The notes: generated by a model from the letters alone, not told the origin. Counted from the stretch's first letter, positions 14,399-24,188 are shown. The stretch: 64,000 bases of DNA from Cyanobium gracile PCC 6307 (GCF_000316515.1 NC_019675.1:1699964-1763963); one strand, 5' to 3'. Program-made: numbers and translations.

Positions 14399-17300
14399 TC
14401 AGGCCGCCTCCCACACGGCTTCGTTGAAGCGGTGCAGCACCTGCTCCAACTCGCCGCCAAACAGCTTGTCCAATCGTGGCCAGCCGCCCCCCTCGCGTTG
14501 GAACAGCAGGGCGTCGTCGTCGAGTGCTTCGCGATCCACGATCGTGATCGCCTTGGTCTGGTTGGCGATGCGTTGCAGCCACTGGCGTTGGGGCGTCGTC
14601 CATGGCTTCGAGGCCAGGATGCGCTGCAGGGCCTTTTCCACCCGCTGCTCGTAGGGCACCAGCGGATCACCGAGGGCCGCCTGGCGGATGTAGCCCATGA
14701 TCGAAGCGGCCATGTCCTGGTTGGTGGTTTCGCGCCAGGCGGTGGCCAGGGTGGCCTCGTTGTAGCCCCGCTGATCGAGGGCGAGCCTCAGATCCCGCAG
14801 ATCTTTGCGTGTGAGTTCCCACGGCCGCTGCAGCACGGTGGTGAGGGCGGGTAGGTCGTTGCCCGGATCCCGCACGAAGGCTGAGAAGCCATCGAGGTAG
14901 TCCTCCGGGCGGGTGGCCTCTCCATAGCCCCGCTCAATCGATCGCAGCTCGTCGTGATGCTCGGAGAGGAACTGGGTCTCGGCGGGGCCGTCCCACTGCT
15001 GATCCAACAGCTCAGGCAAACCGTGGATGGTTCCCAGCCAGCGGCTCGCCTCCTGGATCGGCAGCTGCTGCAGGCGTTTGATGAAGTCAGCAGGTTCTTC
15101 GCCGGTGAGCAAACGGAACTGAGCCGTGTGGATCTCGCTCAGCCGATGTTGCTTGCGCCGCAGCTTGGCGATCAGCTGCTGACGCACCAGCTCGCTCTCC
15201 TCGCCCTCCGTGGTGTCCAGCTCTTGGATCAGCTGGCTGAAGGTGATGGCCGGGTTCACCACCACCGGCTTCATGTCCGTGAAGTTCTCCAGCGCTTCGT
15301 AGATCCGAACCGCATCAAAGATGCGGAAATGGGTCTTATCGATCGCATCACACAGACGGGTGGCGCGGCCGATCATCTGGTCGTAGAGAATACGGCTGTT
15401 CATGCGACGCAGGAAAACGATGTTGCAGATCGCGGGCACATCCACACCGGTGCTGAGCAGATCCACCGTGACGGCAACATTGGGAAAGACTTCGTTCTTG
15501 TAGCGGCGGATCTGCTCCTTGGGCTTATCACTGGCACCGGTGATCTTGGCAACTGCATCATTGGCCACGCTGCCGTAACGCTCCTGGAAGGCCTCTTTGA
15601 GCAGCATCACCACCAGATCGGCATGGGCGTCGCTGGCGCAGAAGATCAGAGTTTTGTAGGGGGAAAAAGGATCCAGCTCATCGGCGAGCGCCTCGCAAAC
15701 CACGCGGTTGAAGGACTCCGTGATCACCTTGCGGTTGAAGGTCTCCACCTCAAAACGTAACTCATCCGGCGTCGTGAATTTCTCAATCTGCGTGGTGGCT
15801 GGATCGTAGATTTTGACCTCGTCTCCAGCAGCCCATCCAATGCCTTCGCTGGAAAGTTCGGTGTTGATCCGAATCGGCGGCTCGTGGTCCACCAGGAAGC
15901 CATCGACCACCGCCTCGCGGTAGCTGTACACGAACACCGGTTGGCCAAAGATGCTCACCGTGTGCAGGGCCGGCGTGGCCGTCAGGCCGATCTTGACCGC
16001 ATCAAACATCTCGAGCACCCGCCGGTACTTCGAGACGTAGTCGCTGAAATCCCGAAAGCGAAGCTCCTTATCACTCAGCTCCCGATCCAGAAGATACCCC
16101 CGGTGGCATTCATCCACCACGATCAGATCGTAGGTGTCCACCGTGGGCTTGTCTTCCTCACTGCCTAGCAGCAGTCGCTGCACCATCGCCTGCACAGTGG
16201 CGATGTGCACCCGTGTATCGGTTTCAACTTCGCGCTCGCCAAGTTCCTTGATGCCGTAGATGTCGGCGAAGCTCTGCAGGCTCTCCATCCGCGTTTCCTT
16301 GAAGGCATCGGCGGCCTGGGTGCCCAGTTCCGAACGGTCCACCAGAAACAGCACCCGCCGGAATCGCCCTGTTTTGAGCAGCCGATAGATCAGGGCCACG
16401 CAGGTTTTGGTTTTGCCCGTGCCGGTGGCCATGGCGAGCATGATCTCCCGCTGGCCAGCTGCAATCGCCGCTTCGGTGGCCTCAATGGCACGGCGCTGGT
16501 AGGGCCGCAGCGGAAAGCCAAAGCTGAACGATTCCCGCCGCAGTTGCTGATCGGCCAGGTCCACGTCCTGGCGCGCCAGCGCCTTGAGCCCTTCAGGTGA
16601 ATACCAGCGTTCGAGGGGTCCGGAGAGATTTTCACTGCGGCGAAGGTCGCGGAACCAGATGCCGCTCTTGGTGCGCAGTTGGTTCAGGAAGGGCCGGCCA
16701 TTGCTGGAGAAGGCGAAGGGGATGCGGTACTCGCCCTCTGGACCCCAACCATCGCTCTTCAGTTCTGTTTCAACGCTTGGCTGGAAGTCCCGGCAGTAGC
16801 GCTCAGCTTGGGGCACCTTGCCCGCCACATCGGTGTTGGCCCGCTTGGCCTCCACGGCCGCATACGGGGACAGGCCGACGAACAGCACGTAATCGGCTGG
16901 CCCGCTGCTGGTGGGCCATTCGGCGATGGCCAGGTTGCGGTTCTTTTGTGGTCGTGCTCCTTTCCCGTGGCGAAGAGTCTGCGTGTCCGCCTCCCAGCCT
17001 GCTTGCCGCAACTGCTCATCGATCAGTTGGCGTGTGGAGGCCTCATCCAGTTCGATCGAACCAGCGGCCTTCTTGGCCGCCTGCAGCAATCCCGCCGACA
17101 CCGCTGCCGGTTGCCGGGCCGCGGCGCTCTGGAGGGCTTGCAGTTGAGCAGTGAGGGCAACCTTGTCCGCCTCGGCCGCTTCGGCCAACTGTTCCCACTG
17201 CTGCTGCTCGTCGAGAGCCTGTTGCAGCTGGGCCTCCGTGGCGCTGAGCTGCTCGGCCACGGCTCCTCCCTGGGCGCGGAAGGCATCGAGCGCGCTCTGC

Positions 17301-17755
17301 AGGGCGGCCAACTCCGCACGAAGCTCCTCGCTTTCGTCTGCCGGGGGCTGCGGAGGACGAAAGGGACCACTGCGGAACTCAGGATCCGAGAAGGTGCGGT
17401 GAAACCACACACCCAATTGCCAGGCGATCTTGAGGGTGCTCAGGGCGCTGGCATGGTCGCCGTAGAGCCCATGGGTGGCGTCATTTCCTGTCGTGCGCAG
17501 ATCATGAAAGAGAGCTGCCACCTCACGCTCGATTAGGCCATCGAACTCCAACCGCCGAATCAAGGCCAGTTGCGTCTCCTGGGCGCTGGTGAACACGCCA
17601 AACCGGGACGCCACCTGCTGGGCCAGCCGTTCACCCAGCTGCCGCAGCTTGATCAGCGCCGTATTGGAATCCTCGGGGAAATAGCGCTCCGCTAGCGACC
17701 CAAGCCGGAACAACTGCTCGTCGTAACGGCGTAGATGGGCGAAGTTGGTGCTCAC
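14399..17755 (-). CDS. hsdR: Type I restriction enzyme motor/nuclease subunit HsdR
   Basis: 1118 residues from a GTG overlapping the upstream stop by 4 nt. N-terminal DUF4145-like domain (residues 1-130), coiled coil at about 140-215, then a PD-(D/E)xK nuclease (ADYVLF around D288 and VEAKRA with E302, K304). The SF2 translocase follows: motif I MATGTGKT at 442-449, DECH near 548-551, GLTATP, and [11 protein letters not shown] with QMIGRATRL for motifs V-VI. A helical C-terminus binds the methylase. HsdR is separated from hsdM/hsdS by vapBC. It is intact and has all catalytic motifs. Confidence 0.95.
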   Translation of the reverse strand: MSTNFAHLRRYDEQLFRLGSLAERYFPEDSNTALIKLRQLGERLAQQVASRFGVFTSAQETQLALIRRLEFDGLIEREVAALFHDLRTTGNDATHGLYGDHASALSTLKIAWQLGVWFHRTFSDPEFRSGPFRPPQPPADESEELRAELAALQSALDAFRAQGGAVAEQLSATEAQLQQALDEQQQWEQLAEAAEADKVALTAQLQALQSAAARQPAAVSAGLLQAAKKAAGSIELDEASTRQLIDEQLRQAGWEADTQTLRHGKGARPQKNRNLAIAEWPTSSGPADYVLFVGLSPYAAVEAKRANTDVAGKVPQAERYCRDFQPSVETELKSDGWGPEGEYRIPFAFSSNGRPFLNQLRTKSGIWFRDLRRSENLSGPLERWYSPEGLKALARQDVDLADQQLRRESFSFGFPLRPYQRRAIEATEAAIAAGQREIMLAMATGTGKTKTCVALIYRLLKTGRFRRVLFLVDRSELGTQAADAFKETRMESLQSFADIYGIKELGEREVETDTRVHIATVQAMVQRLLLGSEEDKPTVDTYDLIVVDECHRGYLLDRELSDKELRFRDFSDYVSKYRRVLEMFDAVKIGLTATPALHTVSIFGQPVFVYSYREAVVDGFLVDHEPPIRINTELSSEGIGWAAGDEVKIYDPATTQIEKFTTPDELRFEVETFNRKVITESFNRVVCEALADELDPFSPYKTLIFCASDAHADLVVMLLKEAFQERYGSVANDAVAKITGASDKPKEQIRRYKNEVFPNVAVTVDLLSTGVDVPAICNIVFLRRMNSRILYDQMIGRATRLCDAIDKTHFRIFDAVRIYEALENFTDMKPVVVNPAITFSQLIQELDTTEGEESELVRQQLIAKLRRKQHRLSEIHTAQFRLLTGEEPADFIKRLQQLPIQEASRWLGTIHGLPELLDQQWDGPAETQFLSEHHDELRSIERGYGEATRPEDYLDGFSAFVRDPGNDLPALTTVLQRPWELTRKDLRDLRLALDQRGYNEATLATAWRETTNQDMAASIMGYIRQAALGDPLVPYEQRVEKALQRILASKPWTTPQRQWLQRIANQTKAITIVDREALDDDALLFQREGGGWPRLDKLFGGELEQVLHRFNEAVWEAA

Positions 17756-19560
17756 AGCACCGCCACCCACTGGCGGATCTTCTCGGCCATCAGCAACCTG
17801 CGCTCCACCAGGAAGGCGTCGTAATCCAAGGATTCGCCATCCAACAGCGACGTGGGCAGACAATTCATCACGAGATTGGCTCTCAGCTCTGCTGGATCGG
17901 TGATCCCGCCGTAACGCTTAGGTCCACCGTTCACCTGCTCGCGCAGCTCGCCGAAGTAGACCTCGGGTGCTTTGTCGCCAATAGCGATGTTGATCTCGCT
18001 CTGGGCCATCACGAAGTTCGCGATCTGGTTGTAGCTGCTCCTGGAGGCCCCTCCCCGCTGCAGGTGCTTGCGGGGGAACACATGGTGCTTGTCGCCGCGA
18101 TTGAGCAGAAGGTCAACCACTCTGATCCCTGCTGAAAGGAAGCCGCGATCACCAAGCTGGGCCTGGGCCGCCTGGTAGGCGATGAAGTACGGGCTCATTG
18201 CTGATGAGGTGTCCATCAGCTGCGGCAGCATCCCCGTCCAGAAGGTGGTGGGTAGTTCGTTCTCGATCACCGCTTCGGCATAGGTCCTCAGACCCTGGGA
18301 ATCAATCTGCCGGATGTCGAGGTCGAAGGCCGTTTCCGGGCTTCCGGAATATCGGCCAGTGAGAATTGACATCGCAAACCATCGCCGCACCAGACTCTCG
18401 ATGTCGGCGGCGGGCAAATTCTCGCGCCTGCCCCTCAGATAAAGAATGTAGGCAAAGTTGATGGCATTGCGGCTGCGAATCAGATCACTGGTCACAAACC
18501 CAGCCGACTTAAGGATCATCGTGATCCGATCGAAGTGGGTTTTGCTCATGAACGCCAGAACACCCTGCTTCAGCTTGGCGAACGATTCCTCAGCAATGAT
18601 CTCCTCGTATTGCTTGCTGGCAAAATTCCGTCCTGACAGCAAGGCGACCAGGTCCTGGAGCTTGCCTCGGCCGAATTCCGAGGTGAAAGCCACCCGCAAC
18701 ATGTCGGTATAGGTGGGGTCGTAGAGGTCGTCATTGACGTCCTTAAGCCAAGCCATCTTGGCCAGAAATTCTGACTTGGCGAACTCAGGATCGTTCTTCT
18801 CGATCTGGGAGTAAAAGTCTGGCGAGATCGCCAGGTGACAGAAGTATTCAATCGCTTTGCGCAGGGTATTGCCGCCATAGGTCTCGTTGACGGCGATCTT
18901 CGACATGGCGAAATCAGCCTGGGAGAGCTCTGCACCAGCCGAGTTAACGCGGATGAAGATCTCGGTAACCGTCTCAATATCAAGATCCTCCGCCAGCTCG
19001 ATCAAGCCAACAGAGTTGTTGACGATCTTCAGGAGCCTTTGCAACGACTTGCCAACCCGATTCCGATCAATCTCTGGGTTCCGCGCAACATACGAATCAG
19101 TCTGTTCGAAAAGATCAGCATCCGTCTGGAAGAGCTTCGAGACGTCTGGAATCCAAAGCGAATTCTTGGCAATGGCAGGGTTGCTCACTTCAAAGCTGGG
19201 CTCGTCACCCTCTGCCAGCGGGTTAAAGGCAATGCGGATCCGCACCCGCTCGTAGTCCTTGGTCAGCACCTCCATTTCCAAGAGGGAGGCCATCAGGGCC
19301 GTCACCCTTTGCTGGCCGTCGATCAAGATGCGCTTTCCGGCGGACGATGTGCCGTCCTTGAGCTTGACCGTGGGGTTGCGCCAGGCAATCAAGTAGCCCA
19401 CCGGGAACCCCTGGTACAGGGAATCAAGCAGATTCCGCACCTTCGTGGCTTCCCACACAAAAGGTCGCTGAATCTCTGGGATAGCGATTTCGCCGCTCTT
19501 CACCCAAGTCAGCAGGGTGTCGATGGGGTGAGGGGTAACCGAGTAGCGCTGCGTGGCCAT
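17752..19560 (-). CDS. DUF262/DUF1524 (GmrSD-like) nuclease
   Basis: 602 residues. The N-terminal DUF262 domain has [13 protein letters not shown] and the invariant [16 protein letters not shown] (DGQQR), a ParB-like NTPase/DNase fold. The C-terminal part has [13 protein letters not shown], an HNH-like DUF1524-type motif. GmrSD and relatives are NTP-dependent nucleases that attack modified or foreign DNA, and DUF262 genes are often found in restriction islands. The ATG is 3 nt after the upstream gene's stop; the 3' end overlaps hsdR by 4 nt. It could act as an additional effector or as a type IV enzyme complementing the type I system. Confidence 0.87.
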   Translation of the reverse strand: MATQRYSVTPHPIDTLLTWVKSGEIAIPEIQRPFVWEATKVRNLLDSLYQGFPVGYLIAWRNPTVKLKDGTSSAGKRILIDGQQRVTALMASLLEMEVLTKDYERVRIRIAFNPLAEGDEPSFEVSNPAIAKNSLWIPDVSKLFQTDADLFEQTDSYVARNPEIDRNRVGKSLQRLLKIVNNSVGLIELAEDLDIETVTEIFIRVNSAGAELSQADFAMSKIAVNETYGGNTLRKAIEYFCHLAISPDFYSQIEKNDPEFAKSEFLAKMAWLKDVNDDLYDPTYTDMLRVAFTSEFGRGKLQDLVALLSGRNFASKQYEEIIAEESFAKLKQGVLAFMSKTHFDRITMILKSAGFVTSDLIRSRNAINFAYILYLRGRRENLPAADIESLVRRWFAMSILTGRYSGSPETAFDLDIRQIDSQGLRTYAEAVIENELPTTFWTGMLPQLMDTSSAMSPYFIAYQAAQAQLGDRGFLSAGIRVVDLLLNRGDKHHVFPRKHLQRGGASRSSYNQIANFVMAQSEINIAIGDKAPEVYFGELREQVNGGPKRYGGITDPAELRANLVMNCLPTSLLDGESLDYDAFLVERRLLMAEKIRQWVAVL

Positions 19561-19563
19561 CTC

Positions 19564-19944
19564 TCAACCCTCCCCAAGCAACTGCTTCACAAGAGCGATC
19601 AGCTCCTTCTTCGTGAAACTCTCCAACGGGGGCGGCGGTGGGGTCACGCCATGGTCTTCCAGAACTTTGGCCAAAGCTGCCTTTTGCAACTTGGACGTGC
19701 CTTTGATTCCATGCTCCCTGCACAGTCGCTTGAGACTGGCCACAGACTGCTTCAGGAAGCTGCCCTTGCCCAGCAGGGCTTTGGGGGCCTGTGTTCCTCC
19801 TGGCTGCGCATCCTGAAGTGCTTGCAGGGCAGAACCGGAGCGCTGAAGATGGTCGGCCACCCGGCGATACACCCGGGCATCAGTGCCTGCCAGCTGCCGG
19901 TTGGTCTGCTCCAGCAAGTCGGCGATCGACGGGCCCGCGCTCAT
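19564..19944 (-). CDS. Small SAP/Rho-N-like protein of the restriction operon
   Basis: 126 residues, unknown family. Two helix-extended-loop-helix segments resemble SAP or Rho-N type nucleic-acid-binding folds: SLKRLCREHGIKGTSKLQKA (about 70-90) and FTKKELIALVKQLLGEG at the C-terminus, joined by a proline run (TPPPPPLE). The N-terminal 50 residues are helical. The ATG overlaps the upstream coiled-coil gene by 4 nt. It lies directly before the DUF262 gene, so a DNA-binding accessory role is plausible; no enzymatic motif is seen. Confidence 0.7.
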   Translation of the reverse strand: MSAGPSIADLLEQTNRQLAGTDARVYRRVADHLQRSGSALQALQDAQPGGTQAPKALLGKGSFLKQSVASLKRLCREHGIKGTSKLQKAALAKVLEDHGVTPPPPPLESFTKKELIALVKQLLGEG

Positions 19945-20399
19945 GGCTGCCCACCAAGCTGGTCCGAGGGATTGGTTTCCTCGACCGCTTCGGCAGCCAA
20001 CGCAGCAGCCTTGGCTTTCACCGTGCGCCAGCGTGTCGCCTGCTCAATCAAGCGGCGGAACATCTCCACGAGCCAGAAGCCGCTTTGCCGCTCGCTCTCG
20101 TCGATCAGGCCCACCATCGCATCGCCCGTTTCCTCCAGTTCGCGGATCACGCTGCCGAGCTTCGCGTTGAGGGCATGAAGGCGAGCCTTGGCCCGCCCCT
20201 CATCGGCCAGATCCGCCTCCAGCTCCACCAGCTCCCGCTGCAGCTCGGTAATCACCACCCCCCGCCGGTCGCTTTGGGCCTTGAGCACGCCCCGGGAGCG
20301 GTTGGCCGAGACCAGCGCCGCCCGGCAGTCCTGGTAGGTGCCCTCCAGAGCCTCTGGATCTGGCGTGATCGGGAATTCGCTAGCCGAGCGGAGGGGCAT
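19941..20399 (-). CDS. Coiled-coil protein, first gene of the defence operon
   Basis: 152 residues, mostly predicted helix with heptad-like runs (ITELQRELVELEADLADEGR, then AKARLHALNAKLGSVIRELE) and a second helical part WLVEMFRRLIEQATRWRTVK. No known domain is recognised. It starts the operon of nine genes and overlaps the SAP-like gene by 4 nt. It may be a structural or sensing partner, but that is a guess from position. An inverted repeat sits 14 bp before its start. Confidence 0.65.
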   Translation of the reverse strand: MPLRSASEFPITPDPEALEGTYQDCRAALVSANRSRGVLKAQSDRRGVVITELQRELVELEADLADEGRAKARLHALNAKLGSVIRELEETGDAMVGLIDESERQSGFWLVEMFRRLIEQATRWRTVKAKAAALAAEAVEETNPSDQLGGQP

Positions 20400-20412
20400 C
20401 GGGACTCGAATG

Positions 20413-20458
20413 GCTGACCCAAGGATTGCCGATTGTGAGCCGTTTTGGCTGGGTCAGC
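20413..20458. promoter_or_regulatory. Inverted repeat upstream of the defence operon
   Basis: GCTGACCCA (20413-20421) and TGGGTCAGC (20450-20458) are perfect 9-bp inverted arms with 28 bp between them, 14 bp before the first gene of the operon. They could be an operator bound by a dimeric repressor or a leader hairpin. No clear promoter boxes could be fixed beside it. Confidence 0.4.
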
Positions 20459-20559
20459 TGGTGGGAGGAGCGATCAGGGCTTCCGTAGGGAGTCCTCTGG
20501 TATCTGCCGCCACATCAAGACAGGCCTTGTAAGAACGATTCCGTCCAGCTGATCGACTT

Positions 20560-22123
20560 GCTCTGCCCTTCTTCAAGTGGAGCGACCTGCGCCTGATCCT
20601 GCGCGAACTCGCCGCCAAGGTCACCCACCTGGCGTCGATGCGGGCCCTGGGCTTCTGCGTGAGCGTCGAGCACGCCCGCTGGATGGCCCGCAAGGTTCGT
20701 GGCCGCCGGCCTGGGCGCCGCTGCCTTGGATGCCTCCAGCCCCCGCGACGAGCGCGCCGGGCAGATCCGCCGCCTGCGCGCCGGCGAGCTGCAGATCCTG
20801 TTCGCCGTGGATCTGTTCAACGAAGGCCTCGACATCCCCGAGATCGACACGGTGCTGTTCCTGCGCCCCACCGAGAGCCATCTGGTGTTCCTGCAGCAGC
20901 TCGGCCGCGGGCTGCGCCTCTGCCCGGGCAAAAGCTGCCTCACCGTTCTCGACTTCATCGGCCAGGCCCACCGCAACTTCCGCTTCGACCTGCGCTACCG
21001 CGCCCTGCTCGGCGGCACGCGCGACCAACTGGAGCAGCAGATCGAAGCGGGCTTTCCCTTCCTGCCGGCCGGCTGCAGCCTGCAGCTCGATCGGGTGTCG
21101 AGCGAGCGGGTGCTGGCCAATCTGCGCGAGTCGCTGCCCACGCGCCGGCCCCAGCTGCTCGCCGAAGCCCGCCGCCTCGGGCGCTGTTCGCTGGCGGGGG
21201 TGCTGGCGGGGCTGGGGATGGAGCTGGGGGAGTTTTACAGGGTGGCGGGGTCGTGGGCGTTGCTGCAGCGGGAGTTGGGGTGGGGAGCCGGGGCGGCCCC
21301 AGGGGAGCCCAGCGACGATGAGAAGCGGCTGGGGCGGGGGATTGCCGGGGGCCTGCTGTACCTCGATGACCCCGAGCGCTTGCGTTGGCTGGTGGATCAG
21401 CTGCAGCGGCCCGTGGCGCCCGATCCAGCGGCTTTGGATCCTGTGGCCGAGCGTCGCTGGCGGATGCTGCTGGCCCAGCTGTGGGGCAGCGGCCGCCAGC
21501 ACCTGCCCCTGGCTGAGGCGTTGGTGCGGCTCTGGGCCGCCGCCGCCATCCGCGCCGAGCTGGTGGAGCTGTTCGAGCTGCTGCTGGAGCGCACCGATCA
21601 CCTGGTGGCGCCGCTCGCCTGGCCGTTTCTGGCCGATGGCGAGACAGCCCCGCCGGTACCCCTTGGCCTGCACAGCCGCTACTCCCGCGCCGAGGTGTTC
21701 GCTGCCTTTGGCCTGCTCAACGACACCCGCACCTTCCCCGGCCGCGAGGGGGTGTTTTTCGATGAAGCCACCCACTGCGACGTCTTCTTCATCACCCTCA
21801 AGAAGTCCGAGCGCCTCTTCTCCCCCACCACCCGCTACAACGACTACGCCATCTCGCCATGGGAGTTCCACTGGGAGAGCCAGAGCCTCACCCGGGAAGC
21901 TTCCGCCACCGGACAGCGTTATATCCACCACCGCGGGCGCGGCAGCCGGGTGCTGCTGTTTGTGCGGGAGGAGAGCAAGCGCGGTGGGGTGACGCTGCCG
22001 TTTCTGTGCCTGGGCTTTGCCGACTACGTGAGCCACGAGGGCGAGCGGCCGATGGCGATTCGGTGGCGGTTGCACAGGGCGATTCCAGGGGGCTTCTATC
22101 CGGAGTTGGCGCTGGCGGTATGA
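20560..22123 (+). pseudogene. DUF3427 superfamily II helicase, 5'-truncated and frameshifted
   Basis: Remnant of a large helicase of the PLD-nuclease/SF2-helicase/DUF3427 type. The N-terminal nuclease and the first RecA-like domain are absent. Sequence begins near LPFFKWSDLRLILREL and reads MRALGFCVSVEHARWMARK. One extra G at about 20695 then shifts the frame, and the helicase continues (VLFLRPTESHLVFLQQLGRG, motifs V and VI) followed by the DUF3427 domain up to TRYNDYAISPWEFHWESQSL and a stop at 22123. The frame from 20699 could still make 474 residues, but lacking the ATP-binding domain. Full-length relatives occur in defence islands. Confidence 0.82.
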
Positions 22124-22199
22124 GGAGGCTGGGAGGCTTCGTCACAGAGGCCAGCTCCATGCCGCTTAGCCTGAACGCAGGTCAGGGAGTCAGACCGGC

Positions 22200-22397
22200 A
22201 TGAGCTACCGCATCCGGCTGTTGGAAACCGAAGAGGGTTGGTCGGTGAGCTGTCTTGACCTGCCCGGCTGCCACTCCCAGGGAGCCAACAGGGACGAAGC
22301 ACTGGCGAACATCCGCGAAGCGATAGCCCTCTGGCTGGAAGTGGAAGCGGAGGAGGGTGGCGTGCGCAGCGTGGAGACGATGGAACTCGCCATCTGA
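22200..22397 (+). CDS. hicB: HicB antitoxin
   Basis: 65 residues with the HicB_like RNase H-like fold: MSYRIRLLETEEGWSVSCLD, then LPGCHSQGANRDEALANIRE and AIALWLEVEAEE. This short form lacks a C-terminal DNA-binding domain, so repression may need the HicA complex or another protein. It overlaps hicA by 1 nt, and antitoxin comes first. The pair lies between two copies of the C-terminal end of the DUF3427 helicase. Confidence 0.9.
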   Translation: MSYRIRLLETEEGWSVSCLDLPGCHSQGANRDEALANIREAIALWLEVEAEEGGVRSVETMELAI

Positions 22398-22609
22398 TGC
22401 CGCGGCTGCCGGGAATCAGCCAGAAGGAGGCCGTGAGGGTGTTTCTGAAGCTGGGGTATCGGATTGTCCGCGAGTCGGGTCATCTGATCCTGAGCAATGG
22501 CGAGCGTCGGCTTGTGATCCCAAGACACGACCCCATCAACGCCATCACCATGGGCGCAATTGCGCGCGATGCAGGTCTGACGCCTGAGCAGTTCCGCCAG
22601 CTGCTGTGA
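22397..22609 (+). CDS. hicA: HicA toxin (mRNA interferase)
   Basis: 70 residues, dsRBD-like fold: MPRLPGISQKEAVRVFLKLG, then YRIVRESGHLILSNGERRLV with the catalytic His29 in the SGH motif, and IPRHDPINAITMGAIARDAG, matching the HicA core. HicA cleaves mRNA when HicB is lost. Its stop codon is directly followed by the second copy of the helicase tail. Nothing is damaged. Confidence 0.9.
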   Translation: MPRLPGISQKEAVRVFLKLGYRIVRESGHLILSNGERRLVIPRHDPINAITMGAIARDAGLTPEQFRQLL

Positions 22610-22632
22610 TGGTCGAAGCGGAGCTTCTTAAC

Positions 22633-22938
22633 GGTGCCCCCACCACCCGCTACAACGACGTCGCCATCGTCCCGTGGGAGTGCCACTGGGTGAGCCAGAG
22701 CCTCACCCGGGAAGTCTCAGCCACCGGTCAGCGTTCTATCCACCACAAGGGGCCCAGCAGCCGGATGCCCCTGGTTGTGCGAGAAGAAAGTAACCGGGGC
22801 GGGATGACACTGCCGTTCCTTTGCCTCGGCTTTACCGATCACGTGAGCCACGAGGACGAGCGGCCGATGGCGATTCGCTGGCGGCTGCACAGGGCGATTC
22901 CGGGGGCCTTCTATCCGGAGTTGGCGGTGGCGGTGTGA
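22633..22938 (+). pseudogene. Second copy of the DUF3427 helicase C-terminal tail
   Basis: About 100 codons that repeat the last 100 of the helicase remnant at 21823-22123 with roughly 80 percent identity by eye: PTTRYNDVAIVPWECHWVSQ, then SIHHKGPSSRMPLVVREESN and PMAIRWRLHRAIPG up to a stop at the same place. The frame is open from 22606, so a 110-residue protein is possible, but no start or domain would make it functional alone. Together with the first tail it brackets hicBA like a large direct repeat. Confidence 0.85.
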
Positions 22939-22993
22939 GGGGGGGCAGAACGCCAAGTAGGAAGGCACCTGGCCACCCCCTGCCTGCTGGCCA

Positions 22994-23392
22994 TTACCAG
23001 GCCTCCAGGTGCAGATCGGCCACATGGGCAAAGGCCTGATCCGCCGTCACCAGGGCGCAACCTTCGCTGAGGGCATGGCTGGCGATCAGCAGATCCATCG
23101 CCGCCAACGGCTTCCCGTTGCGTTCGAGATCGGCCCGCAGCCGGCCATACACCCTGGCGCAGGCTTCTGACCAGGGCAGGATCTCCAGGGTCTTGAGGGT
23201 GTTCTCCACCAGCGCCTGCAACCGCGACGTTGGCGGCAGCTTCTCCAGGCCGTAATGGATCTCCGCCACCACGATCGACGACAGGCAACAGCGTTGCTCA
23301 CACACCCAGGTATCCAGGCACGGCGACAGGCCTTTCAGAAAGGCGTTCACGGCGTTGGTGTCGAGCATCAGCCTCCCCCTTGCCGCAGCCAT
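22994..23392 (-). CDS. vapC: VapC toxin (PIN RNase), copy 2
   Basis: 132 residues, the paralogue of the toxin at 13696: LMLDTNAVNAFLKG, IVVAEIHYGLEKL, LAAMDLLIASHALSEGCALV and TADQAFAHV, with all PIN acidic residues kept. The two are the same length with no gaps, and differences are scattered through the chain. It overlaps vapB by 1 nt. Here the pair is free-standing, with nothing coupled downstream. Confidence 0.92.
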   Translation of the reverse strand: MAAARGRLMLDTNAVNAFLKGLSPCLDTWVCEQRCCLSSIVVAEIHYGLEKLPPTSRLQALVENTLKTLEILPWSEACARVYGRLRADLERNGKPLAAMDLLIASHALSEGCALVTADQAFAHVADLHLEAW

Positions 23393-23652
23393 CAGGGGAA
23401 CTCCACCGGTTCCGCAGGGCGCGTGTCGCGCAACCCCTCGAAAAACGCTTCCAGCTCGGCCTGGAAGCCAGGTTCCTGCAGCAGGTCATCCCTTTGATCC
23501 AGCAAGGCGCGGGCCGATGGCCGCACCGGTGTGAGCACCACAGCGCCACTCTCAGGATCGCGATGCACCTCCACCTCCGTGCCCTCGAAGCGGAACTCGG
23601 CCGGTAGCCGCACCGCTTGGCTGCGGCCGTTGCGGAACAACTTGGCGCGCAT
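23392..23652 (-). CDS. vapB: VapB antitoxin, copy 2
   Basis: 86 residues, AbrB-type antitoxin: MRAKLFRNGRSQAVRLPAEF, RFEGTEVEVHRD, and the C-terminal toxin-binding LEAFFEGLRDTRPAEPVEFP. It is nearly identical in the first 28 residues to the VapB at 14094, so cross-binding to each other's operator or toxin is possible. ATG at 23652, with the shared 17-bp motif 20 bp upstream. Confidence 0.92.
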   Translation of the reverse strand: MRAKLFRNGRSQAVRLPAEFRFEGTEVEVHRDPESGAVVLTPVRPSARALLDQRDDLLQEPGFQAELEAFFEGLRDTRPAEPVEFP

Positions 23653-23671
23653 GGCACCCCCACAGTTGATC

Positions 23672-23688
23672 GATATCAAGTCTAGACC
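23672..23688 (-). promoter_or_regulatory. Shared motif upstream of vapB copy 2
   Basis: Minus-strand GGTCTAGACTTGATATC. One base differs from the motif before vapB copy 1, and the distance to the start codon is 20 instead of 16 bp. Candidate promoter/operator, as argued for the first copy. Confidence 0.5.
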
Positions 23689-23729
23689 AATGATGAAATC
23701 CCACAGCGCACGACAGGCCTGGAGCGCCC

Positions 23730-24038
23730 ATGCGTCTCGCCGAGCTGCAGCAACTGCCCCCACGGCTCCATGAGCTGCTCACCCGCCATGGCGCCTGTAA
23801 TCCGGCGGTGTTCGGCTCCGTGGCGCGGGATCAGGCCCGAACTGAAAGCCACGGTGGAAGCCGAAGCCATCTCCCTGTGATGGAGGCGAGAGATGGTCAG
23901 GCTCTGGGCGTTATCAAAGGCATGCTGGATCGGGCTCTCGGCAACCCGATTGACAACGAAGAGACATTCCTCGCCAAGGATGACCTCCAGGATGCGGAGA
24001 TCCGTCGTCAGATCGACGGCATCCTCAATCAGGGCTGA
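23730..24038 (+). pseudogene. Nucleotidyltransferase (MNT-type) remnant
   Basis: The first 38 residues (LAELQQLPPRLHELLTRHGA, then CNPAVFGSVARDQA) match the start of MntA/MNT-type nucleotidyltransferase antitoxins, whose next element should be the GS..SD.D catalytic pair. Instead the sequence turns into unrelated residues after ARTES. In another frame at about 23840-23878 the DNA reads LKATVEAEAISL and a stop, resembling the usual end of such proteins, so an internal deletion is likely. The later part (IDNEETFLAKDDLQDAEIRR) is unidentified. No HepT toxin follows. Low certainty beyond the N-terminal match. Confidence 0.45.
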
Positions 24039-24136
24039 GGACACCTGCCCGCGCGAAGGCGTGCTCTGGCACCAGCCCAGCCTTACCGATCTGCTGTTCA
24101 TCACCCTGCGCCAGCGTCACCGAGGCGTCGAGCGAT

Positions 24137-24153
24137 GCATGCAAAACGCATGC
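24137..24153. promoter_or_regulatory. Candidate operator of the FitA-like antitoxin
   Basis: Two GCATGC palindromes whose centres are 11 bp apart (GCATGCAAAACGCATGC), 36 bp before the antitoxin start. Spacing of one helical turn fits binding by two ribbon-helix-helix dimers. Inference from position and symmetry only. Confidence 0.4.
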
Positions 24154-24188
24154 GCCGCGAGTGGCCTGGTTTCACGACTGGCGCAGCC

